Position numbers and translations under genes: made by a program. Below the pieces are notes generated by a model. That model was given only the letters and a program-made list of their open reading frames with translations, did not search any database and was not told where the DNA came from. Shown here piece after piece: positions 1 through 9,316 of a DNA stretch of 46,426 bases; within the stretch, counting starts at the first letter, position 1, and each line of letters begins with the position of its first letter. The DNA lies in the NCBI GenBank assembly GCA_013214665.1, contig JABSSA010000098.1, forward strand, positions 1 to 46,426, in the 5' to 3' direction. Origin of the DNA: Paracoccaceae bacterium. Its GTDB lineage: Bacteria > Pseudomonadota > Alphaproteobacteria > Rhodobacterales > Rhodobacteraceae.

Positions 1-104
1 CCCCCAACCGAGCGCAGGGGCGTGTATATAGATGTGTACAATAAATGCCAGACAATTGTGTAGTCTAATACAAAATATAGTGGCAGCTTGACAACCCGGG
101 AGCA

Positions 105-190
105 CATATTGCACAATATGACCACTCTTTTGTGGTTCGAATAGTACCGCTCAACCAACTCAAGGCAGGCTGCGGGCCTGCTTTTTTGTT
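105..190 (+). ncRNA. candidate structured small RNA: two short hairpins followed by a terminator
   Basis: CATATT-GCAC-AATATG (105-120), ACCAC-TCTTTT-GTGGT (121-136), then GCAGGC-TGCGG-GCCTGC + TTTTTT (165-187); no ORF covers this stretch. Confidence 0.25.
165..188 (+). terminator. rho-independent terminator
   Basis: GCAGGCTGCGGGCCTGC perfect 6-bp GC-rich stem followed by TTTTTT. Confidence 0.6.
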
Positions 191-943
191 CTGTGTCGGC
201 CGGGTAGTGCCACTCTCGCAATTTATGGTATGGCTTTGGCTCAATGTGCGCGTTTAACAAGTCGCAAAGCTCTGAGGCACGGCCCGCCCAATAGGTAGGG
301 GATAGGCCATGTGCGCGGGGGATAATCGGGTCATCAATCTGCTTCCCGTTCCGGCTGAAACCAATGCTCTTACTGTCATAAATAAATGAATGCTTTCTAT
401 GCATGCCGAGCAACTTTAGGGCGATTTTGCCTGGAGTCAACACGCATAGAGGAACGAGGGGCGAGCCAATAGACAATGGCGTACATAAGTTTAACGCAGC
501 CTGGCACTCGTTACCAGAGAACGAGATATGTGATCCAACCCGGCGCAGGGACAAGATGCTAAATTTATCTAGTGATTTCAACGGCTTTAAATCAATTCCG
601 GGTTGTGTGAGCCAGTTCAGCAGAGCGGCGCACTTGTACCTCTCTTTTGCGTTGTGGCGGCCTACGGTGTCAGCCACAGGGTTTCGCGTAGAGCGGCTGC
701 TTCATCTGCGCTGGTCCTGTCTTTCTCCGCGTACCAGAAAAGACAATGAGCCGACTCTTCAAGGATCTCAACGATGGTTTCTCTCGGTTCCAACCGGCCT
801 GAGGTGTCGACCGCGTCGTCTTCGTCGGCGGAAGCTTCGGTCGTCTTGCCGCAGCTCATGGCGGTGTTTTCGCCCCTTGAACTGCGCCGCTATTTTGGTG
901 TCGCGGGAAGGAATGCAACTGCCTCATCGCTAAAGAAGTGACG

Positions 944-1397
944 GTGGCTTTATCACAAGGATAGCTCTATCATCCGCCTGCGCTCCACAAGTCCAAACCA
1001 CATCTGGGCGATCGACGTCGTGCATGACAAGTTGAGCAACGGACGGCCCGACAAGATGCTCACTGTGCTGGATGAGTACTCCCGTGAAGCGCTTTGCGTG
1101 ACGGTACGCTCGAAGATGAACGACAACGATCTTCTGGTTGTGCCGCACCGGTTGCTGATGAAGAATAGCAAGCCCGGTTTTATTCGTTCGGTCAACGGCC
1201 CAGAGCTCATCGCTGCGTCGCTTCAGGAATGGCTCAGACGGTTCGGCATCCAACCGATGCAGATTTTCCCAGGATCACTCCGGGAAAACAGCTACAACGA
1301 ACGCTTCAATGGAACACTTCGTCGGGAAGTTCTGAACGCGGAATGGTTCCACACCACCAAGAAAACCCAGGTCACCTTCAATTCCTGGCTCAGATAA
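944..1397 (+). mobile_element. degenerate IS3-family transposase (OrfB/integrase core) fragment
   Basis: Translation ...IIRLRSTSPNHIWAIDVVHDKLSNGRPDKMLTVLDEYSREAL...FIRSVNGPELIAASL...PGSLRENSYNERFNGTLRREVLN resembles the rve core; the usual RSDNGPE reads RSVNGPE; no intact OrfA. Confidence 0.75.
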
Positions 1398-1647
1398 AAC
1401 AAGAAAACGCTCGCATCATGCGCTGAACATGTGTCAGCCAATATCCGAAACCTTGCCGGAGGATCCCCAAATTAATGATACTGAAACTGGGGGATGACAG
1501 CTAAGTGCGACGGAAACGTAAGGTTGTGTGGGAGTTTCAGCGTTTTTAGTCAGATGGGCCACTTGCTTTGGTGCAGCTAATCAACATGACGATGATTACA
1601 GCATAATTTGAGGGTAAAGCCACGCTACCCTCAAACACGCGGCTAGG

Positions 1648-2685
1648 TTACACTAGCGTCCCATTTGCGCCCGATGCACGACCGGCTTGGATGCCTGTCG
1701 TACGCGCCAAGATGTCAACGCCCTGCATTTTCCAGAAATGGAGAAGATCGATGAAGATCCAATTTTCGGCCAGCTTGTCGTCCTCGCGTCGATAGATATC
1801 GATTACACGGAATTCACCGGGGGTGTTGGTTGCTGGCATCCCCATGAAGCCGCCTGAAGGTGTAGCGGTAAAGTTGGGCCAGCCAAAGAAGCCGCCAAAA
1901 TTGCCTTCGGCCAAGCGGGCGATGTGTGATGTCTTGGATCGGTTGGCGAAAGAGGCGCGGAACGGGCCCGAATGCTGTTTGGCGTACCGTTCGATTGTAT
2001 AGGTTGCACCGATACCCTCCGGTCCCCACCAGACCATATCTTCATGCCAAGTGCGGCGCAGTTCGTCTTCTAGGTTAAGACCACTGTCCCATTGGCCGAG
2101 GTCGCGGATCATATCTTCGATAAGCGCCAGCGTTTTCTGCCCGGCGGCAGGCTCTTGATGTTCAAACATCAAACCATCATGAGTCATCGGGCCAGGTTGA
2201 ACCAAATGAGCGGCGGTTTGAGTTGGGAACGGCTGTAGCCCTGCCTGAACCATTAGATGAGGAATGTCGAAATACATCGCAGTTTCGGTGATCTTATCGT
2301 CTACGATGCGATGAAACTCGCAATACCGCAGCAGAGCGATTTTTCCGGTTGGTGGAATGCCAAGCCACGATTGATCGAATTTGCCCATCAGGTGGCCCAT
2401 AGAGACGACCCAAACGCCACCCTGTTCTGCGACTGTATTGTCTCCGGCCATAAAGACATCCATGCGGCGCTGCAGAGATGTCAGAGCTTCTTTCAGAGGC
2501 CGCCAAAACGATTCGGCAACGTGGCTTGCGGATGAAATTTCGCCAAACGGATGAAAGCCGCGCCACAGATAGTCTGTGGATGTGAACGCCTCCAAGGCCT
2601 TAGAGATATCTGCCCCCAGAGCCCCGTCGAGGCGCTTGTAATAATCCCTAACCAGCTGTTTTTCTTTTTGGAACCCGGCGTTCAT
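1648..2685 (-). CDS. SnoaL/NTF2-like protein, probably two domains (ORF track start 2748; ATG at 2685 preferred)
   Basis: Two repeated NTF2-like segments (DYLWRGFHPFGE...WLGIPPTGKIALLRYCEFHRI...FDIPHLMVQAG and WWGPEGIG...NWIFIDLLHFWKMQGVDIL); homologous to the ORF at 10627. Confidence 0.75.
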   Translation of the reverse strand: MNAGFQKEKQLVRDYYKRLDGALGADISKALEAFTSTDYLWRGFHPFGEISSASHVAESFWRPLKEALTSLQRRMDVFMAGDNTVAEQGGVWVVSMGHLMGKFDQSWLGIPPTGKIALLRYCEFHRIVDDKITETAMYFDIPHLMVQAGLQPFPTQTAAHLVQPGPMTHDGLMFEHQEPAAGQKTLALIEDMIRDLGQWDSGLNLEDELRRTWHEDMVWWGPEGIGATYTIERYAKQHSGPFRASFANRSKTSHIARLAEGNFGGFFGWPNFTATPSGGFMGMPATNTPGEFRVIDIYRREDDKLAENWIFIDLLHFWKMQGVDILARTTGIQAGRASGANGTLV

Positions 2686-2713
2686 TCGCGCACTTTCTGA
2701 TCTGCTTCGACTT

Positions 2714-2731
2714 TTTGCATGCGTTTGCGAA
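2714..2731. promoter_or_regulatory. putative LacI-family operator
   Basis: TTTGCA-TG-CG-TT-TGCGAA: CpG-centred near-palindrome. Confidence 0.5.
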
Positions 2732-2768
2732 AACAGGTTGCCAAACAAAACACCCGGTGTCTATGATC

Positions 2769-2786
2769 TTTGCAATCGCATGCAAA
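2769..2786. promoter_or_regulatory. putative LacI-family operator
   Basis: TTTGCA-AT-CG-CA-TGCAAA: perfect 6-bp arms around central CG in a divergent promoter. Confidence 0.6.
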
Positions 2787-2817
2787 AAAAATGCCTGCAT
2801 GCCGTTAGGGGGAAGAT

Positions 2818-3867
2818 ATGGCCGAAATTCAGCTCCGCAATTTGTCCAAACGTTGGGGGTCGTTCGTGGGGGTTCACGAGTTTGATCTCACCATTGCTGA
2901 CAAGGAGTTTTTGGTGCTGCTCGGGCCCTCTGGATGTGGCAAAACCACGACGATGCGGATGATCGCCGGGCTTGAGGATGTGACCGAAGGTGAGATCCTG
3001 ATCGACGGGAAGCTGGTAAACGATCTTGAACCAAAAGACCGTGACGTGGCGATGGTGTTCCAAAGCTATGCGCTCTACCCAAACATGAACGTCTACGAAA
3101 ACATCCGCTTCCCTTTGCGTGTTCGTGGTGTGGATCCCAAGACACATGACGAAAAAGTACGCCGGGCCAGCGCCATGGTTGAGCTTGACGATTTCCTGCA
3201 TCGGAAACCGGCAGAATTGTCAGGCGGTCAACGCCAACGCGTTGCCCTTGCCCGTGCGGTTGTGCGTGAACCAAACGTATTCTTGATGGACGAACCATTG
3301 TCCAATCTTGATGCCAAATTGCGTGTTTCCACGCGCGCTCAGATCAAAAACCTTTCTCACGAGCTAGCCGTCACAACGATCTACGTGACCCATGACCAGA
3401 TTGAAGCCATGACCCTTGCCGACCGGGTTGTGATTATGAAGGCGGGCGTGGTGCAGCAGGTGGGCACGCCTGTCGAGATTTACGACAATCCGGCGAATGC
3501 GTTTGTTGCCAGCTTTATTGGCAACCCTGCGATGAACTTGATGGACGGCTCGGTCAAAAACGGAGTCTTTACCGCGGAAAACGTCAGTATCAACGGCCTA
3601 GAGGCAAAAGACGGCCCAGTTACGCTCGGTTTCCGCGCGGAAGATGCCAGGGTTGTCGACAGCGGCGGGCAGATCAACGCGCCAATCTATACGATGGAGC
3701 TTTTGGGCGACGCGACAATGGTCAGTGTCCGCATCGGCGGCGCCTTGGTCTCTGTCAAAGCAGATAAAAATTACAGAGCTGAAATCGACGACACCGTGTT
3801 GATCGAGGTTCCGAAAGAACATTGTCACCTTTTCGAAGCGGAAACAGGTGCGCGTATCGGGGGGTAA
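2818..3867 (+). CDS. CUT1 sugar ABC transporter ATP-binding protein (UgpC/MalK-like)
   Basis: Walker A GPSGCGKTT, signature LSGGQRQRVALARA, Walker B VFLMDEPLSNLDA, H-loop YVTHDQIEAMT. Confidence 0.95.
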   Translation: MAEIQLRNLSKRWGSFVGVHEFDLTIADKEFLVLLGPSGCGKTTTMRMIAGLEDVTEGEILIDGKLVNDLEPKDRDVAMVFQSYALYPNMNVYENIRFPLRVRGVDPKTHDEKVRRASAMVELDDFLHRKPAELSGGQRQRVALARAVVREPNVFLMDEPLSNLDAKLRVSTRAQIKNLSHELAVTTIYVTHDQIEAMTLADRVVIMKAGVVQQVGTPVEIYDNPANAFVASFIGNPAMNLMDGSVKNGVFTAENVSINGLEAKDGPVTLGFRAEDARVVDSGGQINAPIYTMELLGDATMVSVRIGGALVSVKADKNYRAEIDDTVLIEVPKEHCHLFEAETGARIGG

Positions 3868-3947
3868 CTCCCTCCGTCATTTCCCGCCTTTGCGGGGTCA
3901 ACGGGTGCAGGCTTCGAAGGTGCATCCACAACAGGGAGAGAGACAAC

Positions 3948-5174
3948 ATGTTTTTTAAAAAAATCGCTCTTGTGAGCGTTTTGGCAATCACGGCAGGTAC
4001 TGCCCACGCTGCCTGCGAAATTTCCGGGAATGTCAGCATTGTCGGCAACGAATTTCCTGCCATCCAAACAGTTGCCAAAGGTGCGGCAGCTTGTAGCGGT
4101 GGTGAGGTAAAATCCAACCTCACTGCGGATCACCAGAAAATCAACGTCGACGGGATGAGCGGCAATCCCGCGGAATATTCGTCGGCGATCATCGCAAACT
4201 CGTCGATCGTGGCGCTGATGAATGAAGACGTCATTCGCCCGCTGAATGATCTTGTCGCGGAATATGGCCAAGACATTCCAAAGAACCAGCTGATCACCAT
4301 TGATGGCAACATCATGGCTGTGGCCTTTATGGCGAACGCGCAAACGCTCGCCTACCGGAAGGACGTGCTGGCCGAAATCGGCGCAGATGTGCCAAGCAGC
4401 TACGAAGATGTTCTGGCAGCAGCTGAGAAAATCCGTGCGGCTGGCATCAGCCAGTATCCTGTCGGTGGCGCTTACAAAGCTGGGTGGAACCTGGCGCAGG
4501 AATTTACCAACATGTACATCGGTCATGGCGGCGAGTTCTATAACGCAGGCACAGCCGAAGTCGCGATCAACAATGCTCAGGGTGTTGCAACTCTGAACAT
4601 GTTGAAAAAGTTGACCGAATACATGAACCCCGACTTCCTGACGCATGACAGCAACGCGACTGGTGCTGAAATGGAAGCAGGTAACGTCGTGATCATGAAC
4701 ATGTGGGGGTCCCGCATGGGCAGCCTGATGGATGCTGAAGGCGCCGAAGAGCAGGTCTATTCCAATATCACCGTTGGCGGCCCTCTCACTGTAGCTGGCG
4801 GTACAACTCCTGCGTCTACACTGTGGTGGGACGGTTGGACCGTTGCGAAAAACATCTCAGATGAAGACGCCGTTGCGACATTCCTCGCTATGAAGCACGG
4901 CACAAGCCCTGCGATCCTGAACGACGAAACAATGAGCCAAGCTGTCTGGATGATCGAAGGCTACACGCCAGCTCCGGTCAATGATGGCGTATTTGCTGCA
5001 ATCGCGGCGGGCACAATTTCCTACCCAATGCTGCCATACCATGGCTTGCTGCACACGGCATTGGGCAACAACATTTCCGACTTCTTGCTTGGCAAGGAAA
5101 GCGCCGAGCAAGCGCTGGCAGACACAGAAGCGGCTTATACCGCTGCTGCTAAAGAAAAAGGCTTCCTGAACTAA
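3948..5174 (+). CDS. extracellular sugar-binding protein (ABC transporter)
   Basis: Signal peptide MFFKKIALVSVLAITAGTAHA; COG1653-like body; position between ATPase and permeases; ATG at 3948 rather than 3822. Confidence 0.9.
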   Translation: MFFKKIALVSVLAITAGTAHAACEISGNVSIVGNEFPAIQTVAKGAAACSGGEVKSNLTADHQKINVDGMSGNPAEYSSAIIANSSIVALMNEDVIRPLNDLVAEYGQDIPKNQLITIDGNIMAVAFMANAQTLAYRKDVLAEIGADVPSSYEDVLAAAEKIRAAGISQYPVGGAYKAGWNLAQEFTNMYIGHGGEFYNAGTAEVAINNAQGVATLNMLKKLTEYMNPDFLTHDSNATGAEMEAGNVVIMNMWGSRMGSLMDAEGAEEQVYSNITVGGPLTVAGGTTPASTLWWDGWTVAKNISDEDAVATFLAMKHGTSPAILNDETMSQAVWMIEGYTPAPVNDGVFAAIAAGTISYPMLPYHGLLHTALGNNISDFLLGKESAEQALADTEAAYTAAAKEKGFLN

Positions 5175-5185
5175 GGAATGCATTG

Positions 5186-5213
5186 ATCCGGGGCGGAGTT
5201 ATCTGCCCCGGAT
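5186..5213 (+). promoter_or_regulatory. intercistronic hairpin after the binding-protein gene
   Basis: ATCCGGGGC-ggagttatct-GCCCCGGAT, perfect 9-bp stem. Confidence 0.6.
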
Positions 5214-5252
5214 TTCCCACCACCTTGACCGACGCCCGGGGGCATCAAGACA

Positions 5253-6275
5253 ATGAAACATAAACCCTTTTTCTGGTTTGTTCTTCCGTCAGCGTTGGCA
5301 ATGTTGTGCTTTATCTTTTTCCCGATCATTTCGGTGGTCGTGCAATCCGTTCATGTTGCCCACGAACAGGTTATCAAAGTCGTCGAAACCTGTGATTTGT
5401 TCGGCTGTAAGGAATCCACCACCGTGGATCAGGACGCGACCGATGCATTGCGCGCAGAACGCCCGCTTGGGCAATTCGCAGGTCTGACAACTTATGCTGA
5501 CATAAACCACCTCGCGATCGATGAAGTCGGTGACAATTGGCGGCAGTCCAACAGTTGGCGTGAATTCGGATCGCAGATGTTGAATTTGCCGTTTTATAAG
5601 GCCATCGGTTTTACACTGACGTTCACCTTCATCGTCACGCCACTGGTCATCGTTTTTGGGTTTATCATTGCCGTTGCGGTGAACGCCGCGGTTCAGAAAA
5701 TTCGCGGACCGCTAATATTCTTTTCACTTCTGCCTATGATGATCACCCCACTGGTGGGCGCTCTGATCCTGTTCTGGATGGTAGACGCACGTGGGATCAT
5801 CGGAGCGACGCTACAATATTTGGCCGGGGATCCGGATTTGTCCGTCAAAGCATCGACGCCCCTAACCTGGATAATGTTGATGGTCTATGGCGTGTGGCAT
5901 TCCGCACCTTTTGCATTCATTGTCTATTACGCGGGGCTTCAATCCGTAAACCAAGATACCCTCGAGGCGGCACGTGTAGATGGCGCCAACCGGTGGCTAC
6001 AGATCCGCCACGTCATTATCCCACACTTGCTGCCTTTGACCACGTTCATCGCCTTGATGCAGTTGATGGACAACTTCCGGGTTTTCGAACCCATCGTCAG
6101 TTTCTCTGCGGAAGCGCACGCAACCTCTCTGAGTTGGGCGATTTACAACGACCTTGGCGGCGAAACCCGACAGCTGTCGTCGGCGGCTGCGACGTCGGTG
6201 CTGACAATCATTGGCGTGGCGATCCTCTTGTCGCCGGTTTTGGTGCGCACTTGGCGCGAATTTGATCGGAAATAG
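5253..6275 (+). CDS. ABC sugar transporter permease (MalF/UgpA type)
   Basis: EAA loop LEAARVDGANRWLQIRHVIIPHLLP; multiple TM segments. Confidence 0.9.
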   Translation: MKHKPFFWFVLPSALAMLCFIFFPIISVVVQSVHVAHEQVIKVVETCDLFGCKESTTVDQDATDALRAERPLGQFAGLTTYADINHLAIDEVGDNWRQSNSWREFGSQMLNLPFYKAIGFTLTFTFIVTPLVIVFGFIIAVAVNAAVQKIRGPLIFFSLLPMMITPLVGALILFWMVDARGIIGATLQYLAGDPDLSVKASTPLTWIMLMVYGVWHSAPFAFIVYYAGLQSVNQDTLEAARVDGANRWLQIRHVIIPHLLPLTTFIALMQLMDNFRVFEPIVSFSAEAHATSLSWAIYNDLGGETRQLSSAAATSVLTIIGVAILLSPVLVRTWREFDRK

Positions 6276-6282
6276 GTGACAC

Positions 6283-7164
6283 ATGTCTAGCAAAGCACAA
6301 CGCCAGCCCGCAGCAGTCACATTCCTGGTCGTCCTCGTACTGGCGGTCTGGATGATCCTTGCCGCATTTCCATTTCTCTGGACGCTTTGGGGTTCGTTCA
6401 AAGTGGAAGGGGATTTCTTTTCCAAAGCGAATTGGGCCAACGCGCTCACTGGCAAGCTAACAATTGTTGAAACCGGAGGGGTCTTTACCGGGGACGGATA
6501 CTATGGGGCTTGGATCCAAGAGGAGTTCTGGCGCGCAGCCTTAAACTCCACCATCGTGTGTTTCTTTGTAGTGACCATATCTTTGACGCTAGGAACCTTG
6601 GGCGGCTACGCCTTGGCGCGGTCTACTTATCGCTATGCGTTCTGGTTCCTTCTTGCGGCGCTGATTTTCCGGGCGATGCCCCCAATCACTTTGGTGTCGG
6701 GTTACCTGCCCGTCTTCTTCCAGTGGAACCTTTGGGGGCATACCGCGACCACGATCATCGTTTTGGTTGCGATCAACCAGCCATTTACTCTGTGGATGTT
6801 GCATTCGTTCTTTAAGAACATTCCAGCTGAACTTGACGAAAGTGCGATGGTCGACGGTTGCACCCGGTTTCAGGCATTTCGCAATGTGATCATTCCCGTG
6901 ATGTGGCCCGGCGTTATTACCACCGGCTTGTTCTCATTCTTGCTGGCGTACAACGATTTCGCGGTGACGACGATGCTGTTGTCCAAGGAAAATCAGACGA
7001 TGATTCCGAAAGTCGCGAGCTTCCTTGGAACCACGCAAACCAAGGGTAACGTGATGTTCGCCGTCTCGTCGGTTGTTTCGGTCACGGCACCGCTGTTCTT
7101 GATGGTGTTGTTTTTCCAGCGCCAGATCGTTGGTGGCCTGACCGCCGGTGCGGTGAAGGGCTGA
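6283..7164 (+). CDS. ABC sugar transporter permease (MalG/UgpE type)
   Basis: EAA-like loop LDESAMVDGCTRFQAFRNVIIPVMWPG; GLTAGAVKG C-terminus. Confidence 0.9.
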   Translation: MSSKAQRQPAAVTFLVVLVLAVWMILAAFPFLWTLWGSFKVEGDFFSKANWANALTGKLTIVETGGVFTGDGYYGAWIQEEFWRAALNSTIVCFFVVTISLTLGTLGGYALARSTYRYAFWFLLAALIFRAMPPITLVSGYLPVFFQWNLWGHTATTIIVLVAINQPFTLWMLHSFFKNIPAELDESAMVDGCTRFQAFRNVIIPVMWPGVITTGLFSFLLAYNDFAVTTMLLSKENQTMIPKVASFLGTTQTKGNVMFAVSSVVSVTAPLFLMVLFFQRQIVGGLTAGAVKG

Positions 7165-7257
7165 CGCCATGGGGCGCTATCAATTTCAATCGATTCACCG
7201 CCAGGCATTCACCGCTTTTGGTGTGCTTCATTTGTTTTCAAGAATGGGAAAACGCGC

Positions 7258-8778
7258 GTGACTACGGACGCTGATTTCATCGTTGTTGGCGCTGGCTCAG
7301 CTGGCTGCATCGCTGCTGCAGAACTGGCGCGGCGCGGGTGTGGGCGGGTTCTGTTGCTCGAGGCTGGTCCGTCGGATGGCCATCCCCTTGTAAAAATTCC
7401 TTTTGGCCTGGCTTGGTTGATGGGCAGCAAGCGAGATTGGCGGTTCAAGTCAGCACCGCAAAAAGGTCTGGGTGGCAGACAGCTGAATGTGCACCGCGGG
7501 CGTATGCTTGGCGGGTCAGGCGCGATCAACTCGATGGTTTGGTTTCGCGGGCGGCGCGATGATTTTGACGGTTGGAACGTTCCAGGCTGGGCATGGCGCG
7601 ACGTAGAGCCCGCCTTCGAAGCTGTGGAAGAAAAACTGCAACCCAAGCAGATGACAGGTGTTCATCCGTTGGTCGAGGCTTTGTCTGGCTTGCTCGGCGG
7701 AAACACAAATGCCGCGCCTACGCCGGAATACGAAACCGCCGGAGCCTTCCGATTTAACATGCGCAATGGACGCCGCTGGTCGGCAGCAGATGCATTTATG
7801 CGCCCTGCGCAAGACGCCCACGATCTAAAAGTCAGGACCGGGTCAGAGGTGGACCGCATCGAGTTTGCCGATGGTCGCGCAAATCGTGTTGTTCTGATCG
7901 ATGGCACCAAACTGACTGCGTCCAAAGGCGTCATTCTTTCGGCTGGCTCTATTGGCTCCCCCGCGATCCTGATGCGCTCTGGGGTTGGACCAGCGGCACA
8001 TCTGCAAGAGATGGGAATTTCGGTGACCCACGCCTCTGACGAGGTCGGTGAGAACCTTCATGATCACCCGGCGGCCGGTTTGCACTATGTCGGCCCTGAA
8101 TCTGGATACGGCCTGACCTTGTCTCAATTGCCAGCGTGGATGTTAGCCCCCTTCCGCTATCTCTTTACGCGCAAAGGTCGATTTGCATCACCAACGGTCG
8201 AAGGCGGCGCTTTCTTCAACGCCCGTGGGGAAGCGGGCGAGCCGGATGTGCAGTGTCATTTCATTCCGTTCATGATGGACTGGAAGGGCAGTCGCTTTAC
8301 CACCGGGTCTGGGTATTTTGCAGATGTCTGCGTGTGTCGGCCCAAATCACGGGGCCGATTGCGGCTGACCTCTGCCGACCCAAACGTTTCTCCCGATATC
8401 GATCTTGGGCTATTTAATGACCCCGATGATGTCGAAACGTTGCTCGCTGGGCTCAAACGCCTGCGCGCGCTCATGAGCACGGCCGCATTCGGAAAACACC
8501 GCGCGCCTGAGGCCTTTCCTGGCCCAGAGGTGTCTTCGGATGAAGCGCTGCGTCAACATATCAAAAACCACGGCGCAACAGCCTATCACCCCGTCGGCAC
8601 CTTGCGCATGGGCGATGGCACTGCCCCTGTTACGCCGCGCCTGTCCGTGGCCGGTGTCTCTGGCCTGTGGGTTGCGGATGCATCTGTCATGCCAGCGGTG
8701 ACGTCAGCCAATACCAACGCCCCCTCGATGATGATCGGGTATCGGGCGGCAGAATTCATAAGTGAGGATGCAGGATGA
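7258..8778 (+). CDS. GMC-family FAD-dependent oxidoreductase (choline dehydrogenase-like)
   Basis: GTG start; FAD motif VVGAGSAGCIAAAELARRG; GRMLGGSGAINSMVWFRGRRDDFD; C-terminal YHPVGTLRMG; SANTNAPSMMIGYRAAEFI. Confidence 0.9.
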   Translation: MTTDADFIVVGAGSAGCIAAAELARRGCGRVLLLEAGPSDGHPLVKIPFGLAWLMGSKRDWRFKSAPQKGLGGRQLNVHRGRMLGGSGAINSMVWFRGRRDDFDGWNVPGWAWRDVEPAFEAVEEKLQPKQMTGVHPLVEALSGLLGGNTNAAPTPEYETAGAFRFNMRNGRRWSAADAFMRPAQDAHDLKVRTGSEVDRIEFADGRANRVVLIDGTKLTASKGVILSAGSIGSPAILMRSGVGPAAHLQEMGISVTHASDEVGENLHDHPAAGLHYVGPESGYGLTLSQLPAWMLAPFRYLFTRKGRFASPTVEGGAFFNARGEAGEPDVQCHFIPFMMDWKGSRFTTGSGYFADVCVCRPKSRGRLRLTSADPNVSPDIDLGLFNDPDDVETLLAGLKRLRALMSTAAFGKHRAPEAFPGPEVSSDEALRQHIKNHGATAYHPVGTLRMGDGTAPVTPRLSVAGVSGLWVADASVMPAVTSANTNAPSMMIGYRAAEFISEDAG

Positions 8779-9302
8779 AAGGATCACGCCCCGAACAGGC
8801 GGTTCTGACACGCGATACGGATATGTCCAAAACGGACGAAACCCGCGCCGTTATCGAAAGCATGGTAGACGGCCTGAACGACCATCGCATCAGCGATATC
8901 GGTGAGTTTTTCTCAGAAAGCTTTCGCTGGATGGGCAATCAAGGCTGCGGCACGAAAACCGGCCTGCGGGAATTTCAAGACAACTGGCAACGCCCATTTC
9001 AGGCCGCTTTTTCAGACAAGGTCTGTATCGACGAAGCGCGGTTGTACATGGGCGAATGGGCCGCTGCCTTTGGCCGCCAAGAGGCCACGCATTCCGGCGA
9101 TTTCCTAGGCATCAGTGCCACGGGTAAACGAATTGAAATCCGATACATGGATTTCTGGAAAGTCGTCGACGGCAAAATTGTCGACAATTGGGTAAATGTC
9201 GATTTTGCCCATGTCGCCGCACAACTGGGTGTGGACCTGTTCAACGGCGAGGGCTGGGAAGCCTACGACCGCGGTGAACGTACCGCCCCAAGACCCGACT
9301 AA
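8775..9302 (+). CDS. single-domain SnoaL/NTF2-like protein
   Basis: [13 protein letters not shown]...[53 protein letters not shown] overlap with upstream gene. Confidence 0.75.
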   Translation: MKGSRPEQAVLTRDTDMSKTDETRAVIESMVDGLNDHRISDIGEFFSESFRWMGNQGCGTKTGLREFQDNWQRPFQAAFSDKVCIDEARLYMGEWAAAFGRQEATHSGDFLGISATGKRIEIRYMDFWKVVDGKIVDNWVNVDFAHVAAQLGVDLFNGEGWEAYDRGERTAPRPD

Positions 9303-9316
9303 GCGAGGATAACGCA

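Noticed and set aside
100-155. tRNA-like stretch (GGTTCGAA ... CAACCA) ahead of a terminator
   Set aside because: T-arm does not pair, the anticodon arm is 16 rather than 17 nt and no matching 5' acceptor strand is visible; kept only as a structured RNA candidate.
403-933. 176-aa plus-strand ORF
   Set aside because: Low-complexity, Arg/Ser-rich translation with no family resemblance; overlaps decayed IS sequence.
3825-4646. 273-aa minus-strand ORF opposite the binding-protein gene
   Set aside because: Shadow ORF antisense to a clear CDS, composition reflects the sense codons; many similar shadow ORFs in the track were ignored.
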